From Echinometra lucunter (Eukaryota; Echinodermata; Echinoidea; Camarodonta; Echinometridae): 64,000 nt of DNA. A program made the position numbers and the translations under genes. The notes under the pieces are model-generated. The model was given only the letters and a program-made list of their open reading frames with translations. It was not told the DNA's origin and did not search any database. The stretch spans positions 22,714,402 to 22,778,401 of the forward strand of contig CM057162.1 of NCBI GenBank assembly GCA_029962745.1. Direction: 5' to 3'. How positions within the stretch are numbered: position 1 is the stretch's first letter; every line of letters starts with the position of its first letter. Below are positions 1 to 12,173 of the stretch, piece by piece.

Positions 1-487
1 ATTCATCAAAAATGAGCAGCAATTACTTTCATCTTTCCCCTGTCTTTTTCTTTCTATCCCTCTCTTTCTCTCTAAATTGGAAATGGAGCTGGGTAGTCCA
101 AATAGAGCAGGTCTTCACATGATATAAATACACCGTCAATCTTAAATACCACTAATGACTGACAGCTTTATGTATCATAGGGACCATGTACAGATGCATG
201 CAAAGTATGAAATATTGCTTAGAAAGTATCCTAGTCATAGAAATCCTGAATATATCCGCTCACAAAGTCTTTAATGTAATAGATTAATTACGGTCTTCTT
301 ATCATTCGTCTGCTTGTTCAACCTTCCAGGTCTTTTCATTGTTGTTAACCTGAGAGTTTGTAATCGTCGGAATCCTCCACCATTTGAAGTACAATGGTTT
401 TGTGCAACCGCAGAATAAAAAAAAATAGAATGGCTTGGTTATTCCCCTGTACCTCATTTTTGTCTCCGTCTTCCTCCTCCCTTTCCC

Positions 488-528
<41 letters not shown>

Positions 529-857
529 CCATCATCACCATCATCATCGTCATCATCATCATCGTCATCACCATCATCACCATCATCATCGTCATCATCA
601 TCATCATCATTATCATCTTCCACTGCCCAACAACGTACCGCATCGGTACCATCCTCCTCCTCCTCCTTTGTCACGTTTGTCATCGTCATTCTCCCCTTCC
701 TTGTCCCCCTCTCCTCCCTCCTTCTCCTTCTTCTCCCTCCTTCTCCTTCTCCTCCCTCTCCTTCTCCTTCTTCTCCTTCTCTTACTTTTTTTTTTTATTA
801 ATGACTCACTAGAAGAAGAAGAAGAAGAAGAAGAAGAAGAAGAAGAAGAAGAAGAAG

Positions 858-941
<84 letters not shown>

Positions 942-990
942 GAGGAGGAGGAGGAGGAGGAGGAGGAGGAGGAGGAGGAGTAGTAGTAGT
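488..990. repeat. Compound trinucleotide microsatellite tract
   Basis: Successive blocks: (CAT)n about 488-617 with CGT/CAC variants, a pyrimidine block of CTC/CTT about 654-800, (GAA)n 811-887, (GTA)n 888-940, (GGA)n 941-980 and (TAG)n to 990. The long Ser, Ile, Asp and Glu reading frames here are products of the repeat. Confidence 0.95.
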
Positions 991-1029
991 CGTCATAGAC
1001 TCCCCCCCCCCACACACACACACACAAAA

Positions 1030-4000
1030 CATAGTAATCGTCGCCAGAGTAAGTTCTGTTGTATGAAACGTTGGGGTAGTATATTCAGATATTCACTTGG
1101 CAATGTGAGGTAAATAAAATGTAGGCTACCTGAATTAAAGGTACAATTCATGGAGCAAAACTAGGCTACAAGAATGATTAAAGATTTTCCTTTTTTTTTT
1201 CAAATGAAAATCCCACATGCATACGAAGGAAAGCAACACGATCTTTTTCTCGTCTGGAACAGAAGATTGATGTAGAAGAAAACACTGGATGCAAGCTGAC
1301 ATACGAGACTTGATAACGACTTCAAAGAAACATTGTCGAGAAAGCTAGTGGTTAGCTGAGATTGATTAATGACCATAGTCACTTGTTAGAATCTACCCAC
1401 AATGCTACCCCCTTCTGATTAGGGCGGTGGAGAGTAGATAACGTATGGGTGTGCGTTTCTTACTAGCTGCTTTCTAAAGTGCCTATTTATCATCATGATT
1501 GCTCGCCGCATCTAGCCCGCCACGCGACCGACCGCTAGGCGTCTAGCTTCATCCTCGCTGGAGATGGGATGAAGACGTATCGAGTTAATATGAAATACCT
1601 CGCCTGGGATACCGCCAAACTAAACCCCAATCGCGGCACGAGAATGACTGGTATCAATTGTGCATTAAAAATGTTTAACCACGAGTTTGAGAATGAAGAA
1701 GAGCCGGTAAAGTGCAAGCGTTTGATTTACATACCAGGCGGTGATCATAAAATATCCACAGCTCTCAATTTAACGAGTATAACTAATCAGAAACGATATC
1801 CGAGGCGATGATTTAGCTTTAATGAAAAGAAATCACTATGAACTTATTGCCGTCAGAACAATAAACCCTTGGGCGAAATCTGAATCAGACATTTAATTTA
1901 GATCCTCTACGATTATTAGGGCTTCTCCTTATCATTTGATTATTTGATGGTCATTCCGTAATGGAGATAATATTCATGGCTTTTAAGTTTTATTGCAGAG
2001 ATACTGAACAATCTAAATAGGCACAGGTTTGAGAGTGTTTGATCATCTGCGCTGTAGCAACATGAATGAATAACTAAATTTAATGTAGAAACAAACAAGT
2101 AAGTGAATAAATAGGTAGATAGATAAATAATAAATATATAAATACATGAATGATGATGAATTAATATCTTTAAATGGTTATGCAAACCAAAGAACAATAC
2201 ATATTGTAATCATTCGACAAGCGCTGATGAAAGTCTTGTGATAATAATTTATCAGTTTTGTAAGGAAGTTAACATAGTTAAGACACAATCAAGGAAAGAT
2301 GAGCAAATTATAAATTTGTTTAATTATATGTTAGGTTAAACTCACTGTAGAGCATTGGATAGAAAGGAAATCACTTCCGGTAGTGTATAGAATCTTGCAA
2401 TTTTCCTACTAACTTTAATGACGATTTGGATATAGCTCTAATGTAGAGGCAAAATGCGCTTTAAACCCATTCGGATGACGTATATTCCTAATTCAAAATA
2501 TAGGATCCATTACAGACATGACAGAGGTTTTAACTAAATTGTATTATTTGTATTTACGTCCTATAATGCGTATAAAGTTTCTTCTTTATATTCATATCTT
2601 AATCTTTATACACAAAAATATGATCCACCGTAAACATTGTAAAAACAGCATGTGGTTGGTCCCACTGCAGAGAAATCGTTTACCAAATCAGAAATGTGTG
2701 ATAAGCGATGGCCGTGGAATATATTCCAGCAAATATCGACTCAATTTCCATATGATTATGAGATCTAAGCTTCTAATTTCCGTCAGGGGATACTGGGCGT
2801 TTCATTAATTCCGAATATAGAATCGAGTTTGAGCGCATGCGCGTGCCGTACGTGTGCTACCCTCGGGGCAGGCAAGTTAAAGACTAAATGAATTAAATGG
2901 CCCCCCTAGTCTTACCTCGAAAACTGACATTAAATAATTCTCTTATATTTAGGGATGATCTGTGAGGAAGACTGCTGAGCATTTATGGAGGAGGGATTGA
3001 TAGAAATCGGTTCGGACGTTTTCCAATCCATGTCCTTTCCTACTTAACAAGACAAAACGGAGGGTTTTTTCACATCTTCCTCCTCTCCCCTCTCCCTCTT
3101 TCTCTTGCTCTCTCTCTCTCTCTCTCTCGCTCTTTCTCTCTCTATCCGTCTCTTTCTACCCATCTTCTCTCATTTCTCTGTTTCGTTTTGTCCTTTATTC
3201 CCCTCCTCTCTATATCTTTCTTTCTCTCTGTCTCCCCTTCTTTCTCCACCAAATAAATTATAAAGAGAAGTCCCTATTTCTACATCGTGTAGAAGACTAT
3301 GCAATGTTTGCTTTGAACAAAGCGACGGTACAAGTAGGAAGAATGAATATCAAAAGTATGAAACAGACAGATAACGTTAAAATGTATTAGTATCAAGCCC
3401 ATGACCGTGAGGGGATGATGCGATAATAATGAGTGCAGTTGTTTGCTACATCTGTGTTTCTCGTTTTCAATGGTGGATTGAATGGTGCTGGGGATCTTTC
3501 ATGATTAAACTCCAATTATCATCATTCGAACTCCAATGAGAATCTGCATAAAGGCAGACATACGATTAGTGATACTTTGACATAGTCATGTTATGTTCTA
3601 CAATGAGTTTCTTTTCTTTGTTTTCTATATTGATAATGACATGTTAAACAATAAACATACCTAACATGCTGATGAAATCAATATCTAGGCCTATTCGGTA
3701 TCGGCAGCGGACAAATAACAAGGTTTTGCTGACTTATTGAAATTTTTCATTTTGTCCAATACTAGAATTAATAAAGTCGTTGTTGCTGTTTACTAGTATG
3801 TCATTAAGTATAATTAAAGTGTTATAAACAAACTTCCAAAAGCATACAATAAAAAGTCTAACCTTATTGGTTATGGGACAAGGCATTCAGATCGCGACCG
3901 ACCCGTGGATAGAGATTTTTCATTCCCTTTAAATTCTCGTTACAAACCATTATTTTCGTTTGTACGCATTTTCACTTATCTTGGTATGATAGTGCGAAAG

Positions 4001-4610
4001 CCATTTTTTCTCTTGGAAACAACTCTGTCATACTTGAACGTGACAAGGTGAACACCGTGTTTCCATATTGATCAGATACCGGGAGAAACATGTCCGTTAG
4101 GCGAAAGTCTGATCTCTATAACATGGTAAGGTCATTGTTTTCTGAATAATTCTCTTCCCTACAAAACTAATTTTGTCAGCTCCAATACATTTTACTGTCG
4201 CAAGTCTTCGTGCCATGTTGTAGGGTTATGGGCAATGCCTGTAGATAGTTTCGTTGGTTGGTGGGCAATTGCTAGCTGCAGCTGCACGCTTCGCTAGTCT
4301 ATACTTCACCCAAATTGAATTTTCTTTCCAAGCTAGAGGATACGGCATGCTATGCTTAGCATACCGATTGAATGCCATGAGAACAAGGCTTTCAATATGA
4401 GATCAAGGCCTATTGGGTGGTTATCAGGTGACTCACTCTTAATATCATTCAGATTCTACAGATTTCTGGACACACCACTAGAGTGAAAGGTAGATAGAAT
4501 TTTCTTAGAACAAATAAAAGTTAGCCCGAAAAAATCTTATCAAAGTCTAGGAAAGAATAGAATTCGTCAAAAAAATAGCGATAGACACATGTGCAAAATC
4601 GAGATTTGAG
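1030..4610. other. No recognisable gene; upstream or first-intron DNA
   Basis: No splice-compatible coding exon or named repeat was recognised. A CT-rich stretch lies at about 3075-3245. Short open frames here lack codon or domain evidence. The missing Dscam leader exon could lie in this region or outside the window. Confidence 0.5.
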
Positions 4611-4614
4611 GGAG

Positions 4615-5695
4615 GACAAGACATCTCAGGGATTTGTATGGTAAGGCTGTGTGGTAAGAGAGGTGGTGTGGTAAGAGGGATGGTGTGCTAAGATGAATAG
4701 TGTGGTAAGAGGACTGGTGTGGTAAGGGTGATTGTGTGGCAAGAGTTATTGGGTGGTAAGAGGGATGGTGTGGTATAGAGGGATGGTGTGATAAGAGGGA
4801 TGGAGTGTTAAGAAGGATGGTGTTATAAGAGAGTTGGTGTGTTAAAAGGGCTTGTGTGGCTAGAGAGATGGTGTCGTAAGAGCAATGGTGTGGTGAGAGG
4901 GTTGGTGCGGAAAGAGATGGTGTGGTAAGAGGGACGGTGTGGTAAGAGGGATGTTGTGATAAGAGGGATGGTGTGGTAAGAGGAATGGTGTTATAAGAGA
5001 GTTGGCGTGTTAAAAGGGCTGGTGTGGTAAGAGAGATGGTGTGGTAAGAGCAATGGTGTACTGAGAGGGTTGGCGTGGAAAGATATGTGGTAAGATGGAT
5101 AGTGTGATAAGAGGGATGGTGTGGTAAGATCGTTTTTGTGGTTACATAGATTTTGTAATAAGAGGGATGGTGTGATAGGAGGAATGGTGTGGTATGAATG
5201 GTGTGGTAAGAGGGATGGAGTGTTAAAAGGGCTTGTGTGGCTAGAGGGATGGTGTGGTAAGAGCAGTGGTGTGTTGAGAGGGTTGGTGTAGAAAGAGATG
5301 GTGTGGTAAGAGGGATAGTGTGATAAGAGGGATGGTGTGGTAAGATCGTTGGTGTGGTAAGATCCTTGGTGTGGTAAAATAGATTTTGCGATAAGAGGGA
5401 TGGTGTGATAGGAGGAATGATGTTGTATGAATGGTTGGTATGAATGGTGTGGTAAGTGGGATGGTGTGGCAAAAGGGATGGTATGGTAGGTGGGACTGTG
5501 TGGTAAGAGGGTTAGTGTGGTAAGTGGGCTTGTGTTGTAAGAGGGTAAGTATGGTAAGAGGGATTGTGTGGTAAGAGGGATGTGTGGTAAGTTGGATGGT
5601 GTGATAAGAGGGATGGTGTGACAGGCATGATGGGAGGAATTGTGTGGTATGAATGGTTTGTTAACAGGGATGGTGTGTTGAGAGGGACAACTTTC
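4615..5695. repeat. Degenerate ~18-bp minisatellite with higher-order units
   Basis: About 1.08 kb built from variants of GGGATGGTGTGGTAAGAG. A larger block beginning TGTTAAAAGGGCT and ending near GAGAGGGTTGG recurs at about 4839, 5008 and 5221, which shows higher-order duplication. The 301-codon His/Ser/Thr/Pro-rich antisense frame is a by-product of the repeat. Confidence 0.92.
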
Positions 5696-6108
5696 GATGG
5701 GGCGATATTCACTGAAATGCGTGAAGGAAACCTGTTTTTCAAATAATGGCTTATATTCATGAGAGGCACTGCAAACGAGCTTTTTATTTGCGATAATGTA
5801 ACCCCTGAATGGCCCTAATGCCTAATCATAATTGGAGGCTCATGGGAGTCAGTTTGTTCTAAGGACCAATTTGAATGCAATCGGTCGCTTAGTGATGGCC
5901 TAGAGTAGCTTCGGATTGAGCAAGAAACCTCGGATAAGAAGCAAAAACCTTAAAAGGGGTCTCAATTAGAGTCCCGATCCAAACTGGACTGCATGGCAAC
6001 AACAGGCAAAGGCAAATGAGCTATCTTTATGCTTAGCTTGATCCAAATAAAAAAATATGTAAATGCGTAGAAATGATTATAGTAGAAGACCACTTTTCTC
6101 CGATACTA
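5696..6108. other. No feature recognised
   Basis: Single-copy-looking AT-rich sequence between the minisatellite and a MITE; no exon or RNA gene was seen. Confidence 0.5.
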
Positions 6109-6391
6109 TACACACTTAGAAAATGTGCCAGTTATAGAAATTTTTTGTCCCGTTTTTAGAACCTCCAGAAAAAGGGGTTCTTTAAGGGGTTCTTCATATT
6201 TTCAAAAACCTCAGAAAGTTCCTTGTACAACCAATAATGGTTCTAAAGACCCATGTAGAGCTCTGTCATGTCTTTAGAGAACCTGTTATAGGCTAGTAAT
6301 GGTCCTTTGAAGAACCTTTAAACGTTCCAAGTGAGGGACAAGAAAAGGCCCAGAAAATGTTCTAAAAAGGCACCATTTTTCTAAGAGTGTA
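6109..6391. mobile_element. MITE, AGAACC-core family, copy 1
   Basis: The ends read TACACACTTAGAAAATGTGC and, on the opposite strand, TACACTCTTAGAAAAATGGT, with TA at both borders. The interior is filled with direct and inverted copies of AAGAACC/GGTTCT. A second, inverted copy lies at 42755-43016. There is no coding capacity. The TA border suggests a Tc1/mariner-type target, which is inferred. Confidence 0.8.
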
Positions 6392-7078
6392 CGTTGGTTC
6401 ACGCTTTTCACAGAAAATTCCCATGTCGACGGAATCATTCTGAAATAACATATTTGGCGGGCTTGTTCCCCCAGTGAGGATTCCAACTCTTCCTAGCTTG
6501 ATTGCAAGTCAAGTGAATCAACCAATATACCCGTATGAAAGTTGACGGTTCTTCTACTGTCTTTCCTCAAGTGCCCACATATAGACTTTGCTGTAACGTA
6601 TTCGACCTTTCCTCCTACACCTCATTGTGGCTAGGCCTCGTTAAATCACCAATATCCGCATATCTTGCCTATTGTCAATGAACTCTACCCATCGAAATTC
6701 GATCAAATAGGAGTTAAACCAAGGCGAGCATTCCATCCATCTATATCAGCGCTAATAAATAATGTTGATTGGACTTGAGCCGCTGGCTTGGCCTCCTGTT
6801 TTTATCACCAAACCAATCCTCTCTTATACTGGCCGCATTCACACTAAATACTTCTCTCTGAAAAATATGAAATGTCTGAAGCTAAATCACAATTAATACC
6901 TGCTTTTCCTCCCTAACTGATGAATTTAAAAGATCTTAAGAACATCGTCTAGTGAGCCCTTTCCACTTGTACCTGTAGACATTTTCAAAGCACCCTACGC
7001 TGAAAGCCATAAACACTTCACAAGAGCGTTACCACAGTAATCAACTTATCTTATTCTTGTAACAAAACAAAACAACCC
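6392..7078. other. No feature recognised
   Basis: Unique-looking intergenic or intronic sequence; nothing supported. Confidence 0.5.
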
Positions 7079-7300
7079 GATGTGCTGGCGCAGTAGGTAA
7101 AGCGTCCGCCTCACAATCGGGAGGTCGTGGGTTCGAACCCCGGCCGCGTCATACCAAAAGACGTTAAAAGATGGGAGTTGCTGCTACCTTCTTTGGCGTT
7201 CAAGAATTGAAAGGGATAGAGCAACGTCGATCTGGCGCTGCTCAGTGGCTGCCGGGCCCACGATCAATTGGGCAAAAAGAATTTCCACTTTCGGACAATA
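7079..7300 (+). mobile_element. tRNA-derived SINE
   Basis: The head carries an A-box-like TGGCGCAGTAGGTAAAGCG and a perfect B-box GGTTCGAACCCC about 40 bases later. CGCCTCAC around the anticodon resembles tRNA-Val(CAC). The 5' and 3' acceptor arms do not pair properly, and unrelated sequence follows the head, so this is a SINE rather than a working tRNA gene. The 3' limit is uncertain. Confidence 0.7.
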
Positions 7301-7437
7301 AAAAAAATTGGAGATGAAAGCCTGTGTCGTTCTTTTTCCATTGGGCACTAATAAAAACACCAACAAAAGAAAAATGCTGCAAGGTTGGAAAATGCTGCAA
7401 ACGTATAAAGATCCGCACTACTAAAGTCAACACAAAT

Positions 7438-7438
7438 A

Positions 7439-7490
<52 letters not shown>

Positions 7491-7491
7491 G
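7438..7491. repeat. (GAAA)n microsatellite
   Basis: About thirteen GAAA units in a row. Confidence 0.95.
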
Positions 7492-7906
7492 CTTTAGTGT
7501 GAATGCGACTAGCACCGTACCGATTGAAATGTAATAAATGTATATTGAATCTCGAAGACATTCTGTAAAAAAAAAATATAGAAGAATGAAAAGGATCAAA
7601 ATCATCATCGCCGATCATCAGACAAAGACTAAATAAACTGTGATGGCTTCTGAATGAGCATGAGGTGTGTGTACTTTAAAACAATGTGATCGGGGACCAA
7701 TCCGCACTCTTCTTACCAGTCTTTTCTCGCCTTCTAACCAGTGTTTGTACGCGGAGTCACGTGACACTTATCTCCATCAGACCTGTCATTAGACCATGTC
7801 GTCTCTCGTAAAAGAAGAGATCAAATTCAATTCTTTTCGAACCGTTTTCTTTCGTTCAATATTTGTTCGCGTTGTTGAGATGACTGCAGTGGACAAGACC
7901 CCATCT

Positions 7907-7907
<1 letters not shown>

Positions 7908-7953
<46 letters not shown>

Positions 7954-8600
7954 CATTTATCTCTCTCTCTCTTTACCTATCTCTATCTCTTTCCCCTCTA
8001 GCTTTACATCCTATGTCCCTTCTTTCTTTTCCCTTCTCTGTTTATCGTCACCTCCATTATGTGCCTCTATTTTCTCTCATTCCCTTTCATCATACCTTTG
8101 TCTCTCCCTGTCTCTGCCACTTTATGTTCTTTTTCTCCTCCTGTTTCCCCCTTCTCTGTTTATCGTCGCCTCTATAATGTGCCTCTATTTTCTCTCAATC
8201 TCTTCCATCATACCTTTGTCTCTCTTTCTCTGCCTCTTTTTTTCTTGTCTCCTCCTGTTTCTTACTTCTCTCCCCCCCCCCCCTCTACCTTTTTACATCC
8301 TATGCCCATTCTTTCTTTTCCCTTATCTGTTTATCGTCGCCTCTATAATGCCTCTATTTTCTCTCAATCTTTTGCATCATAATTTTGTCTCCCTCTCTAT
8401 CTCCCTCTCTCTCTCTCTCTGCCACTTTATGTTCTTTTTTCTTCCTGTTTTCCCCTTCTCTGTTTATCATCGCCTCTATAATGTGCCTCTATTTTCTCCC
8501 AATCTCTTGCATCATACCTTTCTCTCTCTCTCTCTCTCTCTCTCTGTGTCTCTCTCTGTCTCTGCCTCTTTATATGTCTTTTCTACTCCTGTTTCTCCCT
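7908..8600. repeat. CT-rich tract with ~120-170 bp tandem units
   Basis: A (CT)n block is followed by four copies of a longer unit, each with GTTTATCRTCRCCTCYAT-type sequence, at about 8039, 8157, 8329 and 8462. Each is followed by CTCTATTTTCTC and another CT run. The 273-codon Ser/Leu/Phe frame is a repeat artefact. Confidence 0.88.
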
Positions 8601-8639
8601 TCCCTTGCTATCGATAAGAACAGGAGATGAAGGAAGCAG

Positions 8640-10211
8640 AAGGTTAACTTTCATAAAGAGAAGGAAAGAGTCATCTAAGAAAAAAAAATGAGGCACTTTT
8701 TCACAGAACGTCTGAAACCTTTCGTCGGTTATTCAATTATGAACGCATTAAATGACTTTAAGATGCCATTTTCCCCTTACATCCCTTTTACAGATGCTAG
8801 TGCATATGCTTACGATCTGAACAGGGAAGGGAGTGAAGCACATTTCCGAGGACTACTTTTTATTCGACTAGTCAAAGGCCTGTATTAAGATAGGGCACCA
8901 TAATAAAACGGTCTTGCAATGATTGCCGGAATTAAAGAAAACTTATTTTTTAACTTTTGTATCTGTCTCTGTGTTTGCGCGCGCATGTGCTCGTGCGGGT
9001 CGCGCTGATATGTAGTTGTAAGTCTTAACATAAATGTTTTACGTATTTTGTTAATAGTTGAATTAAAACCATTTTAGGACGACCATATTTTCTAACCTAA
9101 TGAAAATTCAAAGCATGCAGGAATTTGTTTTGTTTTTGCTCTGTCTGAAGCGATATGATAAGCATTATGTACATCCTATTCGTTGTCTCTTTCTATTTTG
9201 CTTTTATACCGAATAGACGAAAAGGAAAAGCAGACGGGGGGGGGGGGGGATTCCGTTTCATTTCATATCGTCACTGTCTGAAGCACGGAGTAACCCTTCT
9301 TTTCTCTCTACTTGCAGGATTTGCATCAGGATTGCAGTCATTCACTTTTTAATCAATTTCACCTCTCACCTCTTTCTCCTCTCACATTGTTTGCAGAGAA
9401 GTCAATTGCCTTGAAACCACTTTTTATCTATAAAAACGTCAACATATCTGGTCTCTTTGCCATGGAATTTCTATTTTGCCTGACTAAAATTCACTAAGTT
9501 AGACTCCTCGCGCGCAAGCACACGAACGTACAGGTTAAGGCTCAAGGGCTATGCTGATTTTTCAGCTGTTATGCCACTAGTCTAGCCCAGAGTTACGGCG
9601 TGCTGATGTAAGAGTGCGCCGCTGGCTTGGTTAGGCAGTTAATTTGACTGGTGCTATTCGAGTCCCACTCTAACGAAATCAGACTGAAAACTCAGGGAAA
9701 TCAATGAAATAACGCCTAGGCCCACTCATTCCCTTAAAGGTAGTAGAGACCATTCTAGACTGATTACTCTCATTCTGCGACTGCGAGTAACTCCCACAAT
9801 GCGTGAATTTAATTTTCCTCCCCTATATCTGATGATAATTGATTTGAATAGATTATTCTAATTAACGACTTCTTAGATTATCCATTTTCATTAGATATCT
9901 GAAGTTTTGTTGACATCATCTAGCGTTCAATGAAAAAGGGTGCATTTTCGGGGGGGGGGGGGGGACTATAATCACCTGCTGGTTTATCTGGCCATTAAAA
10001 AAACCCGTATTTTCGAAAGGACCTCATTTCGTCATATCTTTTGATGTTACTTATTTACTGAACATTAATTTTCCTAAAGAATATCAGGCATGTTACAAGA
10101 TATGGTTGATATTTTACTGTCAAACATTTACTATACTTTTCGTTTATTTATGTCAAATTAATTTAAAGGGAAGAATTGCCACTGGATTGTTTTATTGAAA
10201 TCAGAGTCATT
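8640..10211. other. No gene recognised; two poly-G runs
   Basis: Poly-G runs occur at about 9236-9250 and 9950-9964. A GCGCGCRCATGTGCTCG stretch lies near 8978. No exon is supported. Confidence 0.5.
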
Positions 10212-10530
10212 CACACTTAGAAAAAAATGGTTCAATCATGTATCCTTGAAATGCGATACCAGGCTGAGCTCCTTTATGGGTGCAACTTTGCACTCAAAGA
10301 AGCATTATGAATCATTAAGGATGCAGAGTCATGACCTTTAGGAAAGGTGCAAATTTGCATCTTTCAAGGTGCATTGATTGCACCTTTAAGGGTGTAGATG
10401 GGCATTTCCGGGTGCAAACAAGTACAACAGAGTGCATCTTTGCACCTTTATACATGTAGGGTGCAAGATTGTACCCAAAAAGGTGCTTTATTGTTGCATT
10501 TGGGTGCAAAACTGTACCTTTTTTCAGTGT
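10212..10530. mobile_element. MITE, GGTGCA-core family, copy 1
   Basis: The left end is CACACTTAGAAAAAAATGGT; the right end read on the other strand is ACACTGAAAAAAGGTAC. The interior is a dense series of AAGGTGCAAA/TTTGCACC motifs in both orientations. TCATT flanks both sides (10207-10211 and 10533-10537, two bases off the right end), a possible target duplication. Related to 15852-16218. Confidence 0.78.
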
Positions 10531-10773
10531 TGTCATTGCATAATATAAACGACGCCATCGCACATGAAATTGGCGCCGTCTCACGTCAGATGGCGCCTTT
10601 ACCAGACTGAGAAGCGTACATCGCTCTCTCCCGCCCCAACTATTGTCAAACCTCGGATCTGTCAGTGACATTTTTTTTTTGAACGCACATGCACACGTTG
10701 GAATCAATATGCCTATAGCATGTTCATTTATTCGATGTACGATAAAAGAGCAATGCCTTCCTCAAGGGAATAA

Positions 10774-10848
10774 GTGCCGTGCCGGGGATCGAACCCCCTG
10801 ATTCTCGCCTCTACAGTCAAGCGCCTTAAACCACTCAACTACGGCACC
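10774..10848 (-). mobile_element. tRNA-like element, minus strand
   Basis: Read on the minus strand it begins GGTGCCGTAGTTGAGTGG (acceptor + A box) and ends with the T-arm GGGGGTTCGATCCCCGGCAC. The outer arms GTGCCG and CGGCAC pair. The anticodon stem does not form well, so it is probably a tRNA pseudogene or SINE head rather than a functional tRNA. Confidence 0.5.
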
Positions 10849-10849
10849 T

Positions 10850-11982
10850 GTTTCTCTCCGACAATGTAGATAAAACGATTATACAATATTTTTATCTAAA
10901 ATCTCGATAGATTATAAATAGTCTTATAATTCACTTCAGTATTTATAACTGTCAACGTGGTCAACGGGAATTGTTCTTTATAACAGACTACAGACCTTTA
11001 TGAAACGGCAATCATTGTTGAAAGTTTTCGAAAATTTTGTTTTCTTGACAAAGAGGACACTCGAAGAAGCTCGAGAAAATGGTTTTTATCAGCACTTGAA
11101 TTACGGAAAACTGGTATTCCCTCTTCGGTGTAGATTTCAAAGATCTCTCCTCACATCGTTGCTGTTGTATTATCTGAGCCTGATTTGTAGGTGTTTTTTT
11201 TTTCTTCTTCGTCGTCTGCAGTTCAAAGGTTTATTGAATACAGTGATGAAATAGTAGATAGATGAATGGTTTATTAACCCCTTCTTTGCCATAACCGCAA
11301 ATTGGCACAATAGCAGACGTACCACATGTGCCGATCGGCACATTAATAGGAAACACTATAGGTTTGTTTGTTTTGTTTGTTTTTATTTTCCGTCATAAAA
11401 AACCAGTATACAATCACATGAATATACAAAGAAAATAACAAAAGTAATATGAACATAATGTACATATACAAAAGAAATACTGTACAGAAATGTGGAAACT
11501 CAGGAATTAACAAATAAGGAAAGAAAAGAGACGGCTGGATAACCCATTTTCAGTTGCACTAACATGGTGCCGCTGGTCTTCCATTGGGGACCAGATTGGA
11601 AGAAAAAGAATGGAAGAATTTAGAGGAAAAAAAAAATTAAAGAAAAAGATATTAGGTAAGAGAATGTCCACTGTGTATACTACAAGTTCTGCATGATAAT
11701 AACCCACATCCAGTTTGCATTAGCAACCAGATAATGGTTTCAAGGTTGGTTGGTTAGTTGGTTTCATGGTTTATTTAAAAAATATGTCTTGCAGCAATAA
11801 AAACTTATCTGTCTGCTAGTCAGAACTGCAGTGAAAAGAAGTGCGCAATACTCTATAGAAATGGTCTTACATAACCAATATGTACGGTTACCAGATCACA
11901 AACAGGAAGGTTATAAGTTTTTAACCTACACAACATGAATAATTTTCTGTTACATTTCTTAATAGTTTCATTAATCACCTGT
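10850..11982. other. No feature recognised
   Basis: AT-rich sequence; no exon or repeat I can name. Confidence 0.5.
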
Positions 11983-12173
11983 AACACGATAAAAACAACT
12001 TTCGAAAAATCAGCTTAAAAGACATCTTTAGTAGCCCTGTCTATATCACTTTTAGAAATGTGCGGACTTTACAATGGCTTATTACGTAATCCGAACATGA
12101 TTTCTATGGCCAGTACAATAGGTTTTTCAAATTGCACTTGAGTTGATTTTTCGAAAGTAGTTTTTATCGTGTT
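11983..12173. mobile_element. MITE with AACACGATAAAAAC termini, copy 1
   Basis: A 191-bp inverted-repeat element: AACACGATAAAAACAACTTT at the left and its complement at the right (AAAGTAGTTTTTATCGTGTT). It is intact and serves as the empty-site reference for the nested insertion at 30152-30635. Confidence 0.85.

Noticed and set aside
302..1066. Frames with long runs of Met, Asp, Ser, Ile, Glu and Val
   Set aside because: Trinucleotide microsatellites read in different frames.
2518..2808. Frame containing a signal-peptide-like MRIKFLLYIHILIFI
   Set aside because: Considered as the missing leader exon; no convincing phase-1 donor follows and no link to the Ig1 exon can be shown.
4567..5472. 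301-codon minus-strand open frame rich in His, Thr, Pro and Ser
   Set aside because: It is the translation of an 18-bp minisatellite; no domain, no start context and other frames are equally repetitive.
7796..8630. 273-codon Ser/Leu/Phe-rich frame resembling a membrane protein
   Set aside because: Product of CT-rich tandem units; all three frames are open, as expected for low-complexity DNA.
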